In this document: piece after piece, positions 25,888-35,673 of the stretch
Numbering within the stretch: position 1 is the first letter of the stretch
How the letters are laid out: each line of letters opens with the position of its first letter
Assembly: GCA_019424965.1 (NCBI GenBank)
Contig: JAHYYL010000018.1
Span: forward strand, 1-45,888
From: Collinsella sp.
GTDB lineage: Bacteria; Actinomycetota; Coriobacteriia; Coriobacteriales; Coriobacteriaceae
Length of the DNA: 45,888 bases
Direction of reading: 5' to 3'
The notes under the pieces: model-generated
The model's input: only the letters and a program-made list of their open reading frames with translations
The model's database searches: none
Told to the model about the DNA's origin: nothing
Position numbers and translations under genes: made by a program

Positions 25888-25917
25888 TGGTATCATTGCT
25901 CAATCAAAGTGATACCA
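25888..25917. promoter_or_regulatory. Inverted repeat TGGTATCA-N14-TGATACCA in divergent promoter
   Basis: A perfect 8-bp inverted repeat with a 14-bp spacer, centred between the zinc-ribbon protein gene and the GNAT gene. Its size and position suit an operator. TATCAT inside it could also serve as a -10. Confidence 0.45.
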
Positions 25918-25939
25918 ATAAACGTGAGGTCGCCGCGTG

Positions 25940-26428
25940 ATGATCAGAAAAACCCTCGATACCGACATTCCCGCCGTCATGGCTATCTATGACGCGGCCC
26001 GCGCCTTTATGCGCGCGCATGGCAACGCCACGCAGTGGCCCGAGGGCACGCCTTCGGCCGAGCAGCTGGCTGCCGATATCGCCGCTGGTGGCAGCTATGT
26101 GTGCGAAGTTGACGGTCACGTGGTAGCGACGTTTGCCTTTTTACCGGGTCCGGACGAGTGCTATGACGTAATTGAGGACGGTCGGTGGCGCAGCGACACT
26201 CCGTACGCCGTGCTGCACCGTGTGGCATCCGACGGCACCGTGCACGGTATCGCGGCTGCGATGTTCGCCTTTGCCAAAGAGCGTGCCGATCACCTGCGCA
26301 TCGACACGCATCAGGACAATCTGCCCATGCAGCGTGCGAGCATCAAGGCGGGATTCGAGCGTGTCGGCATTATCCATGTGTCGGACGGCACGCCGCGTGT
26401 TGCGTTCGACTGGCTGCGCGAGGCATAA
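25940..26428 (+). CDS. GNAT-family N-acetyltransferase
   Basis: A 162-residue acetyl-CoA-dependent acyltransferase. IRKTLDTDIPAVMAIYDAARAFM is the typical GNAT N-terminus. YVCEVDGHVVATFAFLPG holds the beta2-beta3 strands, AVLHRVASDGTVHGIAAAMFAFA the acetyl-CoA loop region (here RVASDGTVHGIA in place of the usual Q/RxxGxG/A), and HQDNLPMQRASIKAGFERVGI the C-terminal segment. Substrate unknown. GAGGT lies upstream; a GTG one codon earlier is the alternative start. A terminator follows directly. Confidence 0.9.
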   Translation: MIRKTLDTDIPAVMAIYDAARAFMRAHGNATQWPEGTPSAEQLAADIAAGGSYVCEVDGHVVATFAFLPGPDECYDVIEDGRWRSDTPYAVLHRVASDGTVHGIAAAMFAFAKERADHLRIDTHQDNLPMQRASIKAGFERVGIIHVSDGTPRVAFDWLREA

Positions 26429-26462
26429 GCGCCCAGGCGCATACCAACACTCCATCTAAATG

Positions 26463-26490
26463 AAAATGGCCCCGGGTGGGGCCATTTTTT
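26463..26490 (+). terminator. Intrinsic terminator after the GNAT gene
   Basis: AATGGCCCC/GGGGCCATT stem with a short GGGT-type loop and a TTTTTT run, about 35 bp after the GNAT stop codon. Confidence 0.9.
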
Positions 26491-26734
26491 GGCAAAACGC
26501 GTTGTTGTGGGGCTCGCGTCGCTGCCGTTCCAGATGAACCCGGGCAGACAAAAAGGGGAGGTGCCGGCTTTCGCAAGGCGCGAACCTACGAAAATCGCTG
26601 CGCGGCAACGCGGGGCGATGAGCTCGGTCGGGGGATAGGGCCCGCTTCGCCCGCCGGCCCGTAAATTGTATCATCCAGTGTGGAACGAGAGCGCCCGTTG
26701 CCGCGTGCGATGGGCTTGCAATAAGAGGAGAGCC
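26491..26734. other. Intergenic leader of the TetM-like gene, no gene recognised
   Basis: A GC-rich 244-bp stretch with several short complementary segments, for example GGTGCCGGCTTTCGC with GCAAGGCGCG, and GCTGCGCGGCAACGC. I compared it by eye with tmRNA, SRP RNA, RNase P RNA and T-box cores and found none. It may hold a structured leader or small RNA, but I cannot support a call. Confidence 0.4.
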
Positions 26735-28738
26735 ATGTCGAAACAAGCGGTCGTTGGAATCTTGGCGCATGTCGATGCCGGCAAGACAACGTTGGCCGAG
26801 GCCATGTTGTTCAACGCGGGTCGCATTCGCAAGCGCGGCCGCGTGGACGATGGCGATTCGCATCTGGACACTAACGCGATCGAGCGCGAGCGCGGCATTA
26901 CGATTTTCTCGTCGCAGGCCGTGCTCGACCATGGCGATACCCACGTCATGCTCGTGGATGCGCCCGGCCACGTCGATTTTTCTGCCGAGGCGGAGCGCAC
27001 GTTGCGCGCGCTCGACTACGCGATTTTGGTTGTGGGCGCCAACGACGGCGTGCAGGGACACGCTGAAACCCTGTGGCGCCTGCTTGTGCGCTATGACATC
27101 CCGACGTTCATCTTTATCAATAAAATCGATTTGGAGAATCCTGGCCGCGATGTTTTGCTGGCACAGCTTGGGCAGCGCCTTTCCGAGGGCTGCCTGGATG
27201 CCAGCGGACTGCTGGCGGGCGGTGCTGCTTGGGAGGACGCTGCCGCGTTGGACGAGGCGGCACTCGAGGAGTTTCTTGAGACGGGTGAGCTTTCCGTCGC
27301 AACGCTGTCGCGCATGGTTGCCGAGCGCAAGCTCTTTCCCTGCTTTGTCGGTTCGGCGCTCAAGGACCAGGGCGTGGGCGAGCTGCTGGATGGCATGTGC
27401 ACGCTGATGCGTGAACAGGCGTGGGCCCCGGAGTTCGCCGCGCGTGTCTATCGTGTCAGCCGAGGCGTTCGCGGCGAGCGCTTGGCTTGGGTTAAAGTGA
27501 CCGGCGGCACGCTGCGTGCAAAACAGATGATTGACGGGCGCTCCGGTGCCGAGGTATGGGAGCAGAAGGTCGATCAGGTGCGCATCTATAACGGTGAGAA
27601 GTTCGAGCTTGTCCAGGAAGTTGCCGCTGGCGGTATTTGTGCCGTGACGGGTCTTGCGCACGTTCGCCCGGGGGATGCCTTGGGCGCGGAGCCCGGGTGC
27701 GATGCACCCGTCATTGCGCCGGTTCTCACCTATACGGTGCTACCGGGCGAACACGATGTCCATGCGGTGTTTAATGCGCTGACCGAGTTGGCGGACGAAG
27801 ACCCCATGCTCGGCGTAAGCTGGAATACGCATCTTGAGCAGATTCACTTGCAGTTGATGGGCGCCGTGCAGCTAGAGGTCGTGCAGCGGGTGTTGGCCGA
27901 TCGCTTTGGCCTTTCGATTGAGTTTAAGCCCGGCGGCATTCTCTATAAGGAGACTATCTCGCAGCCGGTCGAGGGCGTGGGCCACTTTGAACCACTGCGT
28001 CATTATGCCGAGGTGCACCTGCGCCTGGAGCCGCTGCCAGCGGGTTCGGGCGTGCAGTTTGGCACCGTGACCTCGACCGACGAGCTCGATCTGAACTGGC
28101 AGCGCCTGGCACTCACCAACGCCATGGAGCGCGATCACCTGGGCGTGTTGACCGGCTCGCCCATCACCGATGTGCGCATTACGCTTACGGGTGGCCGTGC
28201 ACATGCCAAACACACCGAGGGCGGTGATTTTCGCCAGGCCACGTACCGCGCGATTCGCCAGGGTTTGATGCAGGCGCGTGAGGTCGGCGCAGCCGTGCTG
28301 CTGGAGCCGTGGTATCACTTTGAGCTCGAGGTGCCGGGGGAGTGCGTGGGCCGGGCGCTCTCGGATGCCACGCGCATGGGCGCCGAGTACAAGCCGCCGA
28401 CGATGGCGGGAGACCGGGCGAAGCTTGTGGGTCGCGTGCCGGCATCCGAGGTGCAGGATTATGCGCTGGAGGTGGCTGCCTACACGAGCGGTCGCGGTCA
28501 TCTGTACCTGGAGTTCGCCGGCTATGCGGCTTGCCATGATGCCGAGCGCGTCATCGAGACGGCCGCCTATGAGCCCGAGGCCGATCTGCCCAACACGCCC
28601 GATTCGATCTTTTGCTCTCACGGCGCCGGCTATACCGTCAAGTGGTACGACGTACCCGCCGCGGCGCACGTAAAGATCGATCCCGCCACCTTCCGCCCCT
28701 ATCGCCCCGCCGACGCGGAATTTTTCGGCCACATGTGA
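26735..28738 (+). CDS. TetM-like translational GTPase (ribosomal protection protein family)
   Basis: A 667-residue EF-G-like GTPase. Motifs are intact: AHVDAGKT (11-18), RGIT (53-56), DAPGHVDF (75-82), NKID (129-132). The start VVGILAHVDAGKTTLAEAMLFNAG and the overall size match the TetM/TetO/OtrA branch rather than EF-G (about 700) or LepA. Domain IV-like VRITLTGGRAHAKHTEGGDF and FELEVPGECVGRALSDATRMGAEYKPP, then a C-terminal extension (SIFCSHGAGYTVKWYD), complete it. AGAGGAG precedes the ATG. Nothing mobile surrounds it, so it looks like a resident chromosomal gene. Tetracycline resistance is possible but not shown. Its stop codon lies inside a family A palindrome. Confidence 0.88.
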   Translation: MSKQAVVGILAHVDAGKTTLAEAMLFNAGRIRKRGRVDDGDSHLDTNAIERERGITIFSSQAVLDHGDTHVMLVDAPGHVDFSAEAERTLRALDYAILVVGANDGVQGHAETLWRLLVRYDIPTFIFINKIDLENPGRDVLLAQLGQRLSEGCLDASGLLAGGAAWEDAAALDEAALEEFLETGELSVATLSRMVAERKLFPCFVGSALKDQGVGELLDGMCTLMREQAWAPEFAARVYRVSRGVRGERLAWVKVTGGTLRAKQMIDGRSGAEVWEQKVDQVRIYNGEKFELVQEVAAGGICAVTGLAHVRPGDALGAEPGCDAPVIAPVLTYTVLPGEHDVHAVFNALTELADEDPMLGVSWNTHLEQIHLQLMGAVQLEVVQRVLADRFGLSIEFKPGGILYKETISQPVEGVGHFEPLRHYAEVHLRLEPLPAGSGVQFGTVTSTDELDLNWQRLALTNAMERDHLGVLTGSPITDVRITLTGGRAHAKHTEGGDFRQATYRAIRQGLMQAREVGAAVLLEPWYHFELEVPGECVGRALSDATRMGAEYKPPTMAGDRAKLVGRVPASEVQDYALEVAAYTSGRGHLYLEFAGYAACHDAERVIETAAYEPEADLPNTPDSIFCSHGAGYTVKWYDVPAAAHVKIDPATFRPYRPADAEFFGHM

Positions 28739-28764
28739 CAAAGGGACAGCTCCTTTGTCACATT
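28734..28764. repeat. Family A palindrome (variant loop)
   Basis: TGTGACAAAGGGACAGCTCCTTTGTCACATT, given here as arms TGTGACAAAGG and CCTTTGTCACA. It contains the TGA stop of the TetM-like gene (28736-28738). Left boundary of the AAA-UvrA-AAA block. Confidence 0.9.
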
Positions 28765-28765
28765 C

Positions 28766-28800
28766 AGTTGGTATAACTCGGTATAAGTTGGTATAACTAT
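28766..28800. promoter_or_regulatory. Three GGTATAA repeats phased at exactly 10 bp
   Basis: GGTATAA occurs at 28770-28776, 28780-28786 and 28790-28796, one per helical turn, 32-62 bp upstream of the first AAA ATPase start. Such phasing suggests a protein binding one DNA face, or an intrinsically bent promoter. The last TATAAC could also be a -10. Confidence 0.6.
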
Positions 28801-28831
28801 TGCTAGCCTTTGCCAATCCGAGGAGGCCGAC

Positions 28832-29950
28832 ATGAATCCAAATCCCTTTAAGCCAACGGCTGGTAAGCGGCCTCCGATACTCATCGGTCGCGAGTCGGTC
28901 ATCGAAGATTTTGAGGAGGGGCTCGATAACGGTGCCGGAGCGCCGGGCAGACTCATGCTCATTACAGGAAACCGCGGCTGTGGCAAAACAGTTCTCCTGC
29001 GGGAGCTGCAACGTCTGGCCAGTGAGCGCGGATGGGCGGTTGTCTCCGATTCCGCTTCGCCTGGTTTATGCGACCGCTTGGCCGACGCACTCCGCTCGAA
29101 TAAGCCCGTTGTGACGTCAATGGAGTTTGGCCCATCGTTTGGACGGATGTCGGTTGAGGCGGCGCGGGCAAAAGGCGAGACGTTGCGAGAGCTGGTCAAC
29201 GAACGTCTCAAGAAACTCGGCCCAAGCAAGGGTATTCTGTTTGCGATTGACGAGGCTCAATCGGCGTCTATTGAGGAGCTGGCGGCCCTCGCCGTTCTTT
29301 ATCAGCAGGTGCTGGGAGATCAGGATGCTACGGGCTTGCCCGATGGCGACCAGCGTGGTCTTGCGCTGGTCTTTGCCGGCTTGCCCAGCATGGTTGACGA
29401 TCTGCTCGAAGAGCCGAGCGTGACGTTTTTGCGGCGCGCCCAGCAGCGTACGTTGGGGGCGATTTCTTTGCCCCAGGTGCGCGATTCATATATCCAGACG
29501 GTCGAATGTGCTGGTCTTTGCATTGATGCGGGGACGGCGGACCTTGCGGCGCACAAGAGCATGGGACATCCCTATATGGTTCAGCTGGTGGGATATTACA
29601 TGTGGCGGTCTGCTGTCCGGCGTGGCTCGCAGGTCATTGAAGGGTGCGATGTCGAGGTTGGTCATGCGGATGCCGTCTCTGAGTTCTATGAAGCGGTTGA
29701 CGCGCCTCTGTATTACGGGCTGCGCACCCCACAGCGCCTCTTTATCGAGGCTATGGCGGTTGACGAGGGCAAGCTGACGCGCATGGCGGATATCATTGAG
29801 CGCTGCGACCGCACCCAGAGCTGGGCGAGTAAATATCGCGCAAGCTTAATTCGCGAGCGCGTCATCGAGGCCGCCGGATACGGTCTCGTCCGGTTTAGCG
29901 TGCCTATGCTGGGCAAGTACATTCGCGATCGTGTTTTATGGCACGAGTGA
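28832..29950 (+). CDS. AAA-type ATP-binding protein (ATPase with C-terminal winged helix)
   Basis: A 372-residue P-loop ATPase. A short N-terminal LIGRESVIEDFEEGL is typical of AAA_16/ORC-like and STAND-like ATPases. Walker A is GNRGCGKT (46-53), Walker B FAIDEAQ (about 136-142), the sensor strand LVFAGLPS (about 176), and an arginine-rich FLRRAQQR follows. The C-terminal third has GHPYMVQLVGYYMWR and then a likely winged helix. It resembles the reverse-strand ATPase at 32550-33650 in every one of these motifs. GAGGAGG precedes the ATG. No nuclease, transposase or toxin partner is fused. Function unknown; DNA-related remodelling is a guess. Confidence 0.88.
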   Translation: MNPNPFKPTAGKRPPILIGRESVIEDFEEGLDNGAGAPGRLMLITGNRGCGKTVLLRELQRLASERGWAVVSDSASPGLCDRLADALRSNKPVVTSMEFGPSFGRMSVEAARAKGETLRELVNERLKKLGPSKGILFAIDEAQSASIEELAALAVLYQQVLGDQDATGLPDGDQRGLALVFAGLPSMVDDLLEEPSVTFLRRAQQRTLGAISLPQVRDSYIQTVECAGLCIDAGTADLAAHKSMGHPYMVQLVGYYMWRSAVRRGSQVIEGCDVEVGHADAVSEFYEAVDAPLYYGLRTPQRLFIEAMAVDEGKLTRMADIIERCDRTQSWASKYRASLIRERVIEAAGYGLVRFSVPMLGKYIRDRVLWHE

Positions 29951-29994
29951 TGTGACAAAGGGACTGTCCCTTTGTCACATTCCTTTGTCACATT
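29951..29994. repeat. Family A palindrome with partial duplication of its right arm
   Basis: A consensus hairpin (29951-29980) begins the base after the ATPase stop codon. It is followed directly by a second CCTTTGTCACATTC, a duplicated right arm. Such a partial copy suggests slippage or recombination within the repeat. Confidence 0.92.
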
Positions 29995-30015
29995 CGATTA
30001 ACAGGAAGGTGAGCG

Positions 30016-32508
<2,493 letters not shown>

Positions 32509-32513
32509 CCGAA

Positions 32514-32544
32514 TGTGACAAAGGGACTGTCCCTTTGTCACATT
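32514..32544. repeat. Family A palindrome, consensus copy
   Basis: Fills most of the 41-bp gap between the UvrA stop and the stop of the convergent second ATPase. Here it is well placed as a bidirectional terminator or transcription roadblock, though no T-run follows. Confidence 0.92.
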
Positions 32545-32549
32545 GATGC

Positions 32550-33650
32550 CTATTTCACGCATTGAGCGGCGAGATAGTCGCGGAAGAACGGTAATTCAAA
32601 AGCGACGATACCGCGCCCGCGTTCCCCAATAATGCCTGCGTCTATCATGCGGCGTCGGTAGCGGGAGACCTGTTGCGGCGAACGCTTAAGGCGCCCGACA
32701 AGGTCGGCGGTGGTGGACTCTTCCTCGTCATCGAGCATGGCGATGAGGAATCGCTTGTCCTCTGCAGTGAGTTCCCGATAGGTCGCCGCGAGGATCCGGT
32801 CGTCCATTTCGTCGCGTGCGATTTTGATTCCCTGGTCAAAGTCGCGAGACGATATTTCTCTCGAGTTGCTCGTGAGATCCCAGGCGCGGTAACCCACAAG
32901 CTGCAAAAGGAAGGGAAAGCCCGAAATCGAGCGAACGGCCTTATCGATTCCCTCGGCATCCGCCAAACGGTCGTTTTCCTGGATCGTTCGGATCAAGGCC
33001 TCGCGTACATCGTAGTCGGCGATACGCCCCAGATGATATTGCTGGGCGCGACGAAGGAACGAGACCGTCTTGTGGTTTAGCAACGTCGAGACGTTGTTGG
33101 GAAGTCCCGCCATGAGTAGGGCGACGCGTTTCCCATCGGTCACAAAGTGCTGATACGTGGCTGCGAGCTGGATCATCTCGTCGAGCGTCGGGTCGACCTC
33201 ATCAACCGTGACGAGCAGACCGGTGCCCGTTTCGTTGAGCTGGTCGATGATGTCGCTCATGCGATAACGCCAAGTCGAGGCATCGTGAACGCGATTGACC
33301 TCGATACTGCCGAATGGTGCAATTCCGAGACCGGTGACTTCGAAGTTGTTAGACGGGTCGATGAGATGGCCTGCAGCACGTTTCGCCCCGAACTCGATTT
33401 CCTCAAGCATTCCCGAGAGCGCGGTCGTCTTTACGGCTATCCAGCCGTGGGATTCTGCCCTTGTCGCGAGCGACGACATGAGAGCGGTTTTACCGGTTCC
33501 ACGCGCCCCTGAGAAGATCGAGGTCAATTCCGGGCGTCTACGCTGGCTCAAGAAGGCACGGTCCAAATCCCGAATAATCTGTTGTCTGCCGGCGAGATGG
33601 GCAGGAACCTCACCAAAACTGGGGGTAAACGGGTTCTCGAGATATTCCAC
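32550..33650 (-). CDS. AAA-type ATP-binding protein, paralogue of the 28832-29950 protein
   Basis: A 366-residue P-loop ATPase. NPFTPSFGEVPAHLAGRQQIIRDLDRAF begins it, Walker A is GARGTGKT (48-55), Walker B VTVDEVD, the sensor strand LLMAGLPN, and the SFLRRAQQYHLG segment mirrors TFLRRAQQRTLG of the other ATPase. The C-terminus (about 290-366) is a winged helix (STTADLVGRLKRSPQQVSRYRRRMIDAGII), a clearer DNA-binding domain than in its paralogue. The start is GTG, preceded by AAAGGAG. It converges on the UvrA gene. The pair flanking UvrA suggests a shared role or a duplication. Function unknown. Confidence 0.9.
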   Translation of the reverse strand: MEYLENPFTPSFGEVPAHLAGRQQIIRDLDRAFLSQRRRPELTSIFSGARGTGKTALMSSLATRAESHGWIAVKTTALSGMLEEIEFGAKRAAGHLIDPSNNFEVTGLGIAPFGSIEVNRVHDASTWRYRMSDIIDQLNETGTGLLVTVDEVDPTLDEMIQLAATYQHFVTDGKRVALLMAGLPNNVSTLLNHKTVSFLRRAQQYHLGRIADYDVREALIRTIQENDRLADAEGIDKAVRSISGFPFLLQLVGYRAWDLTSNSREISSRDFDQGIKIARDEMDDRILAATYRELTAEDKRFLIAMLDDEEESTTADLVGRLKRSPQQVSRYRRRMIDAGIIGERGRGIVAFELPFFRDYLAAQCVK

Positions 33651-33670
33651 AAGGCTCTCCTTTCACAGCG

Positions 33671-33710
33671 CCGTTTAACTCCATTTTATTCTAGTTAATT
33701 CTGGTTAAAA
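33671..33710 (-). promoter_or_regulatory. 10-bp phased TTAA-type motifs upstream of the second ATPase
   Basis: Read on the reverse strand, four successive 10-mers carry TTAA or TAAA at the same phase (TTTTAACCAG, AATTAACTAG, AATAAAATGG, AGTTAAACGG). They lie 21-60 bp before the GTG start. The 10-bp period parallels the GGTATAA repeats before the first ATPase, although the sequence differs. Confidence 0.5.
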
Positions 33711-33737
33711 GCGACGGCTCGTTATTTGGTGCATCAA

Positions 33738-33767
33738 TGTGACAAAGGGACAGTCCCTTTGTCACAT
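33738..33767. repeat. Family A palindrome, consensus copy (right boundary)
   Basis: TGTGACAAAGGGACAG and its complement. The stop codon of trmL (reverse strand) lies inside it at 33762-33764. It is the right boundary of the AAA-UvrA-AAA block. Confidence 0.92.
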
Positions 33768-34361
33768 GCCGGGGAAGCCTGTCTGGCGGAGGGCCTCGTA
33801 GAGGACGATGGCGGCGCTGTTGGAGAGGTTGAGGGCGCTGATGCGGTAGTCGTCCGGATTGACGAAGTTGCCGCAGATATCCTGCTGAAGGATGGCCTCA
33901 TGGCCGTCCTCGGTATGTCCGAGCGATTCCTCGTGGGCTTCCCAGGCCTCGGCGTTGTCAAGCGAATCGCAATCGCGCAGCATCGGGATGCGCTCGCAGC
34001 GCTCGGGCACCGCGGCAAGCAGTGGCTCGGGAATGCCCGAGCTCTCGCTGCCAAAGACCAAGTAGTCGCCATCGCGGTAGGCACTCTGCGCATAGGTGCG
34101 GCGCGCCTTTTTGGTCAGCAGATGTAGACGCTCGTCGACAGGGGAGAGGCCGTTGCGCGCAAGGAAATCCTCCCAGCCGGCATAGGTCGTCACATCCAAG
34201 TTTTGCCAGTAGCCCAGGCCGGCGCGACGTACCGTCTTGTCATCGAGTGAAAAGCCCAGTGGCTCCACCAGATGCAGGTGGGCACCGGTAACCACGCAGG
34301 TACGGCCGATATTGCCCGTATTGGCCGGAATCTCGGGCGCATACAGCACAATGTTGAACAT
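33762..34361 (-). CDS. trmL: tRNA (cytidine/uridine-34 2'-O)-methyltransferase TrmL, with an internal insertion
   Basis: A 199-residue SPOUT methyltransferase that 2'-O-methylates the wobble base of certain leucine tRNAs. NIVLYAPEIPANTGNIGRTC at the start, FGSESSGIPE (103-112) and ALNLSNSAAIVLYEALRQ (177-193) are family-diagnostic. Typical TrmL is about 155 residues with IPM followed closely by the SLNLSNS motif. Here about 45 residues (129-174) sit between them, within the trefoil-knot SAM region. The insertion is acidic and includes CDSLDNAEAWEAHEESLGH. AAGGAG precedes the ATG at 34361. The stop codon lies in a family A palindrome. Confidence 0.93.
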   Translation of the reverse strand: MFNIVLYAPEIPANTGNIGRTCVVTGAHLHLVEPLGFSLDDKTVRRAGLGYWQNLDVTTYAGWEDFLARNGLSPVDERLHLLTKKARRTYAQSAYRDGDYLVFGSESSGIPEPLLAAVPERCERIPMLRDCDSLDNAEAWEAHEESLGHTEDGHEAILQQDICGNFVNPDDYRISALNLSNSAAIVLYEALRQTGFPGM

Positions 34362-34382
34362 GAATCTCCTTGGCTCAGAACG

Positions 34383-34416
34383 AAAAACCACCACGAAGGG
34401 CACCTTCGTGGTGGTT
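34383..34416 (-). terminator. Intrinsic terminator of the CobW-like gene
   Basis: AACCACCACGAAGG (34386-34399) pairs with CCTTCGTGGTGGTT (34403-34416), a perfect 14-bp stem. Read on the reverse strand it ends in TTTTT. It ends the CobW-like transcript before trmL. Confidence 0.88.
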
Positions 34417-34456
34417 TGGCAGTTACATAGGCGGAAAAATGCCCGCTTGGATAAAC

Positions 34457-35587
34457 CTAGGCGCGGTGCCAGTCGGTCAGGCAGGCATCGAGGGAGGCGA
34501 TGAGCGCGTCCTTGTCCATGTGACGGCCGATGATGCACAGGCTCGTCATGCGGTCGCCCGTCTCGTCGTCCCAAATTTGCATGATCTCGGGGTTCTCGTC
34601 GATGATCTTCTGCTTCTCGCCCTCGGGCGCGGAGTCAACGAACAGGCCGTTCTCCATCAGGCGCATCTGGTGGCCGGCCTGCTCAAACATGTAGCACATG
34701 TCCGGATCGCCGGTCTGCCACAGCGGACCCTTGACGCGGATGACCTCGTCGGGCCACTCTTGCTCAACAAAATCGGTGAACTTCTGCAGGTCAAACGGCT
34801 TGCGGCGCGAGTACACAAAGGTCTCGATGTCGTACTCGAGCACCTCGGGGTCGTCGTGCTCCTCGGGATGCTCCATGGCCTCGATCCAAGCGGCGGAGTT
34901 GTAGGCGCGCATAAAGTCGAAGCGGTCGGTGTCGAGCAGCTCCTCCATGGGGACCTCGCCGTTTTGGGCCTCGACAATTACGGCGTCTTTCTGCAGGCTG
35001 CGCACGATGGCCTTGAGCTCGGCGATCTGCTCGGGCGTGACGGTATCGGTCTTGTTGAGGATCAGCGTAGAGCAAAACTCGATCTGCTGAATGAGCAGGC
35101 TCTCGATGTCGTCCTCGTCGATATCCTCGGCCAGCAGGTCGCGGCCGCCGTTGAACTCGTCGTACATGCGGGCGCAGTCGACCACGGCCACGATGTTGTC
35201 GAGCGCGAGCTTGGGCTCGCCGCCCACCTTGGCTTCGTCGCAGAAGCTCGAGATGGTGTAGGCGATGGGGATGGGCTCGCAAATACCCGATGCCTCGATG
35301 ATGATGTAGTCGAAGTTGCCCGAATCGGCGATGCCCTGCAGCTGGTTGGCCAGGTCGTCCGAAAGCGTGCAGCAGATGCAGCCGTTGGTGAGCGGGATGA
35401 GGTCGTCGGTCTCGGAAAGGCCGCCGTCGGCGATGAGGCTGGCGTCGACGTTGATCTCGCCGATATCGTTGACGATCACGGCAGCACGGATGCCGCCGTC
35501 GTTGGCGAGGATGTGGTTGAGCAGCGTGGTCTTGCCGGCACCGAGGTATCCGGTAAGCATGATGATCTTCACGGGTTTGTTGGGCAT
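34457..35587 (-). CDS. CobW/COG0523-family metallochaperone GTPase
   Basis: A 376-residue GTPase. Walker A is GYLGAGKTTL (13-22), the metal-binding CxCC motif is GCICCTL (CICC at 70-73), EASGICEP (about 102) and NKTD (about 180) follow, and the C-terminal CobW_C region is present (FVYSRRKPFDLQKF and onward). The linker between domains is rich in acidic residues. These proteins deliver Zn, Co or other metals to client enzymes. No metal-specific neighbour or Zur box was recognised, so the metal is unknown. AAAGGAGG precedes the ATG at 35587. Confidence 0.92.
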   Translation of the reverse strand: MPNKPVKIIMLTGYLGAGKTTLLNHILANDGGIRAAVIVNDIGEINVDASLIADGGLSETDDLIPLTNGCICCTLSDDLANQLQGIADSGNFDYIIIEASGICEPIPIAYTISSFCDEAKVGGEPKLALDNIVAVVDCARMYDEFNGGRDLLAEDIDEDDIESLLIQQIEFCSTLILNKTDTVTPEQIAELKAIVRSLQKDAVIVEAQNGEVPMEELLDTDRFDFMRAYNSAAWIEAMEHPEEHDDPEVLEYDIETFVYSRRKPFDLQKFTDFVEQEWPDEVIRVKGPLWQTGDPDMCYMFEQAGHQMRLMENGLFVDSAPEGEKQKIIDENPEIMQIWDDETGDRMTSLCIIGRHMDKDALIASLDACLTDWHRA

Positions 35588-35673
35588 GTGCCCTCCTTTG
35601 TTAGACATGGCTTACAGTTGAATCTTATGCCAAACGCCTGCTCTTATACCCACGCGCCGGCAAATAACACAGG

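Noticed and set aside
26491..26734. tmRNA, SRP RNA, RNase P RNA or T-box leader
   Set aside because: None of their conserved core strings is present on either strand. Left as an unexplained leader.
26735..28738. Acquired tetracycline resistance gene
   Set aside because: No mobile element, conjugative gene or base-composition shift surrounds it, so acquisition cannot be claimed. Only family membership is reported.
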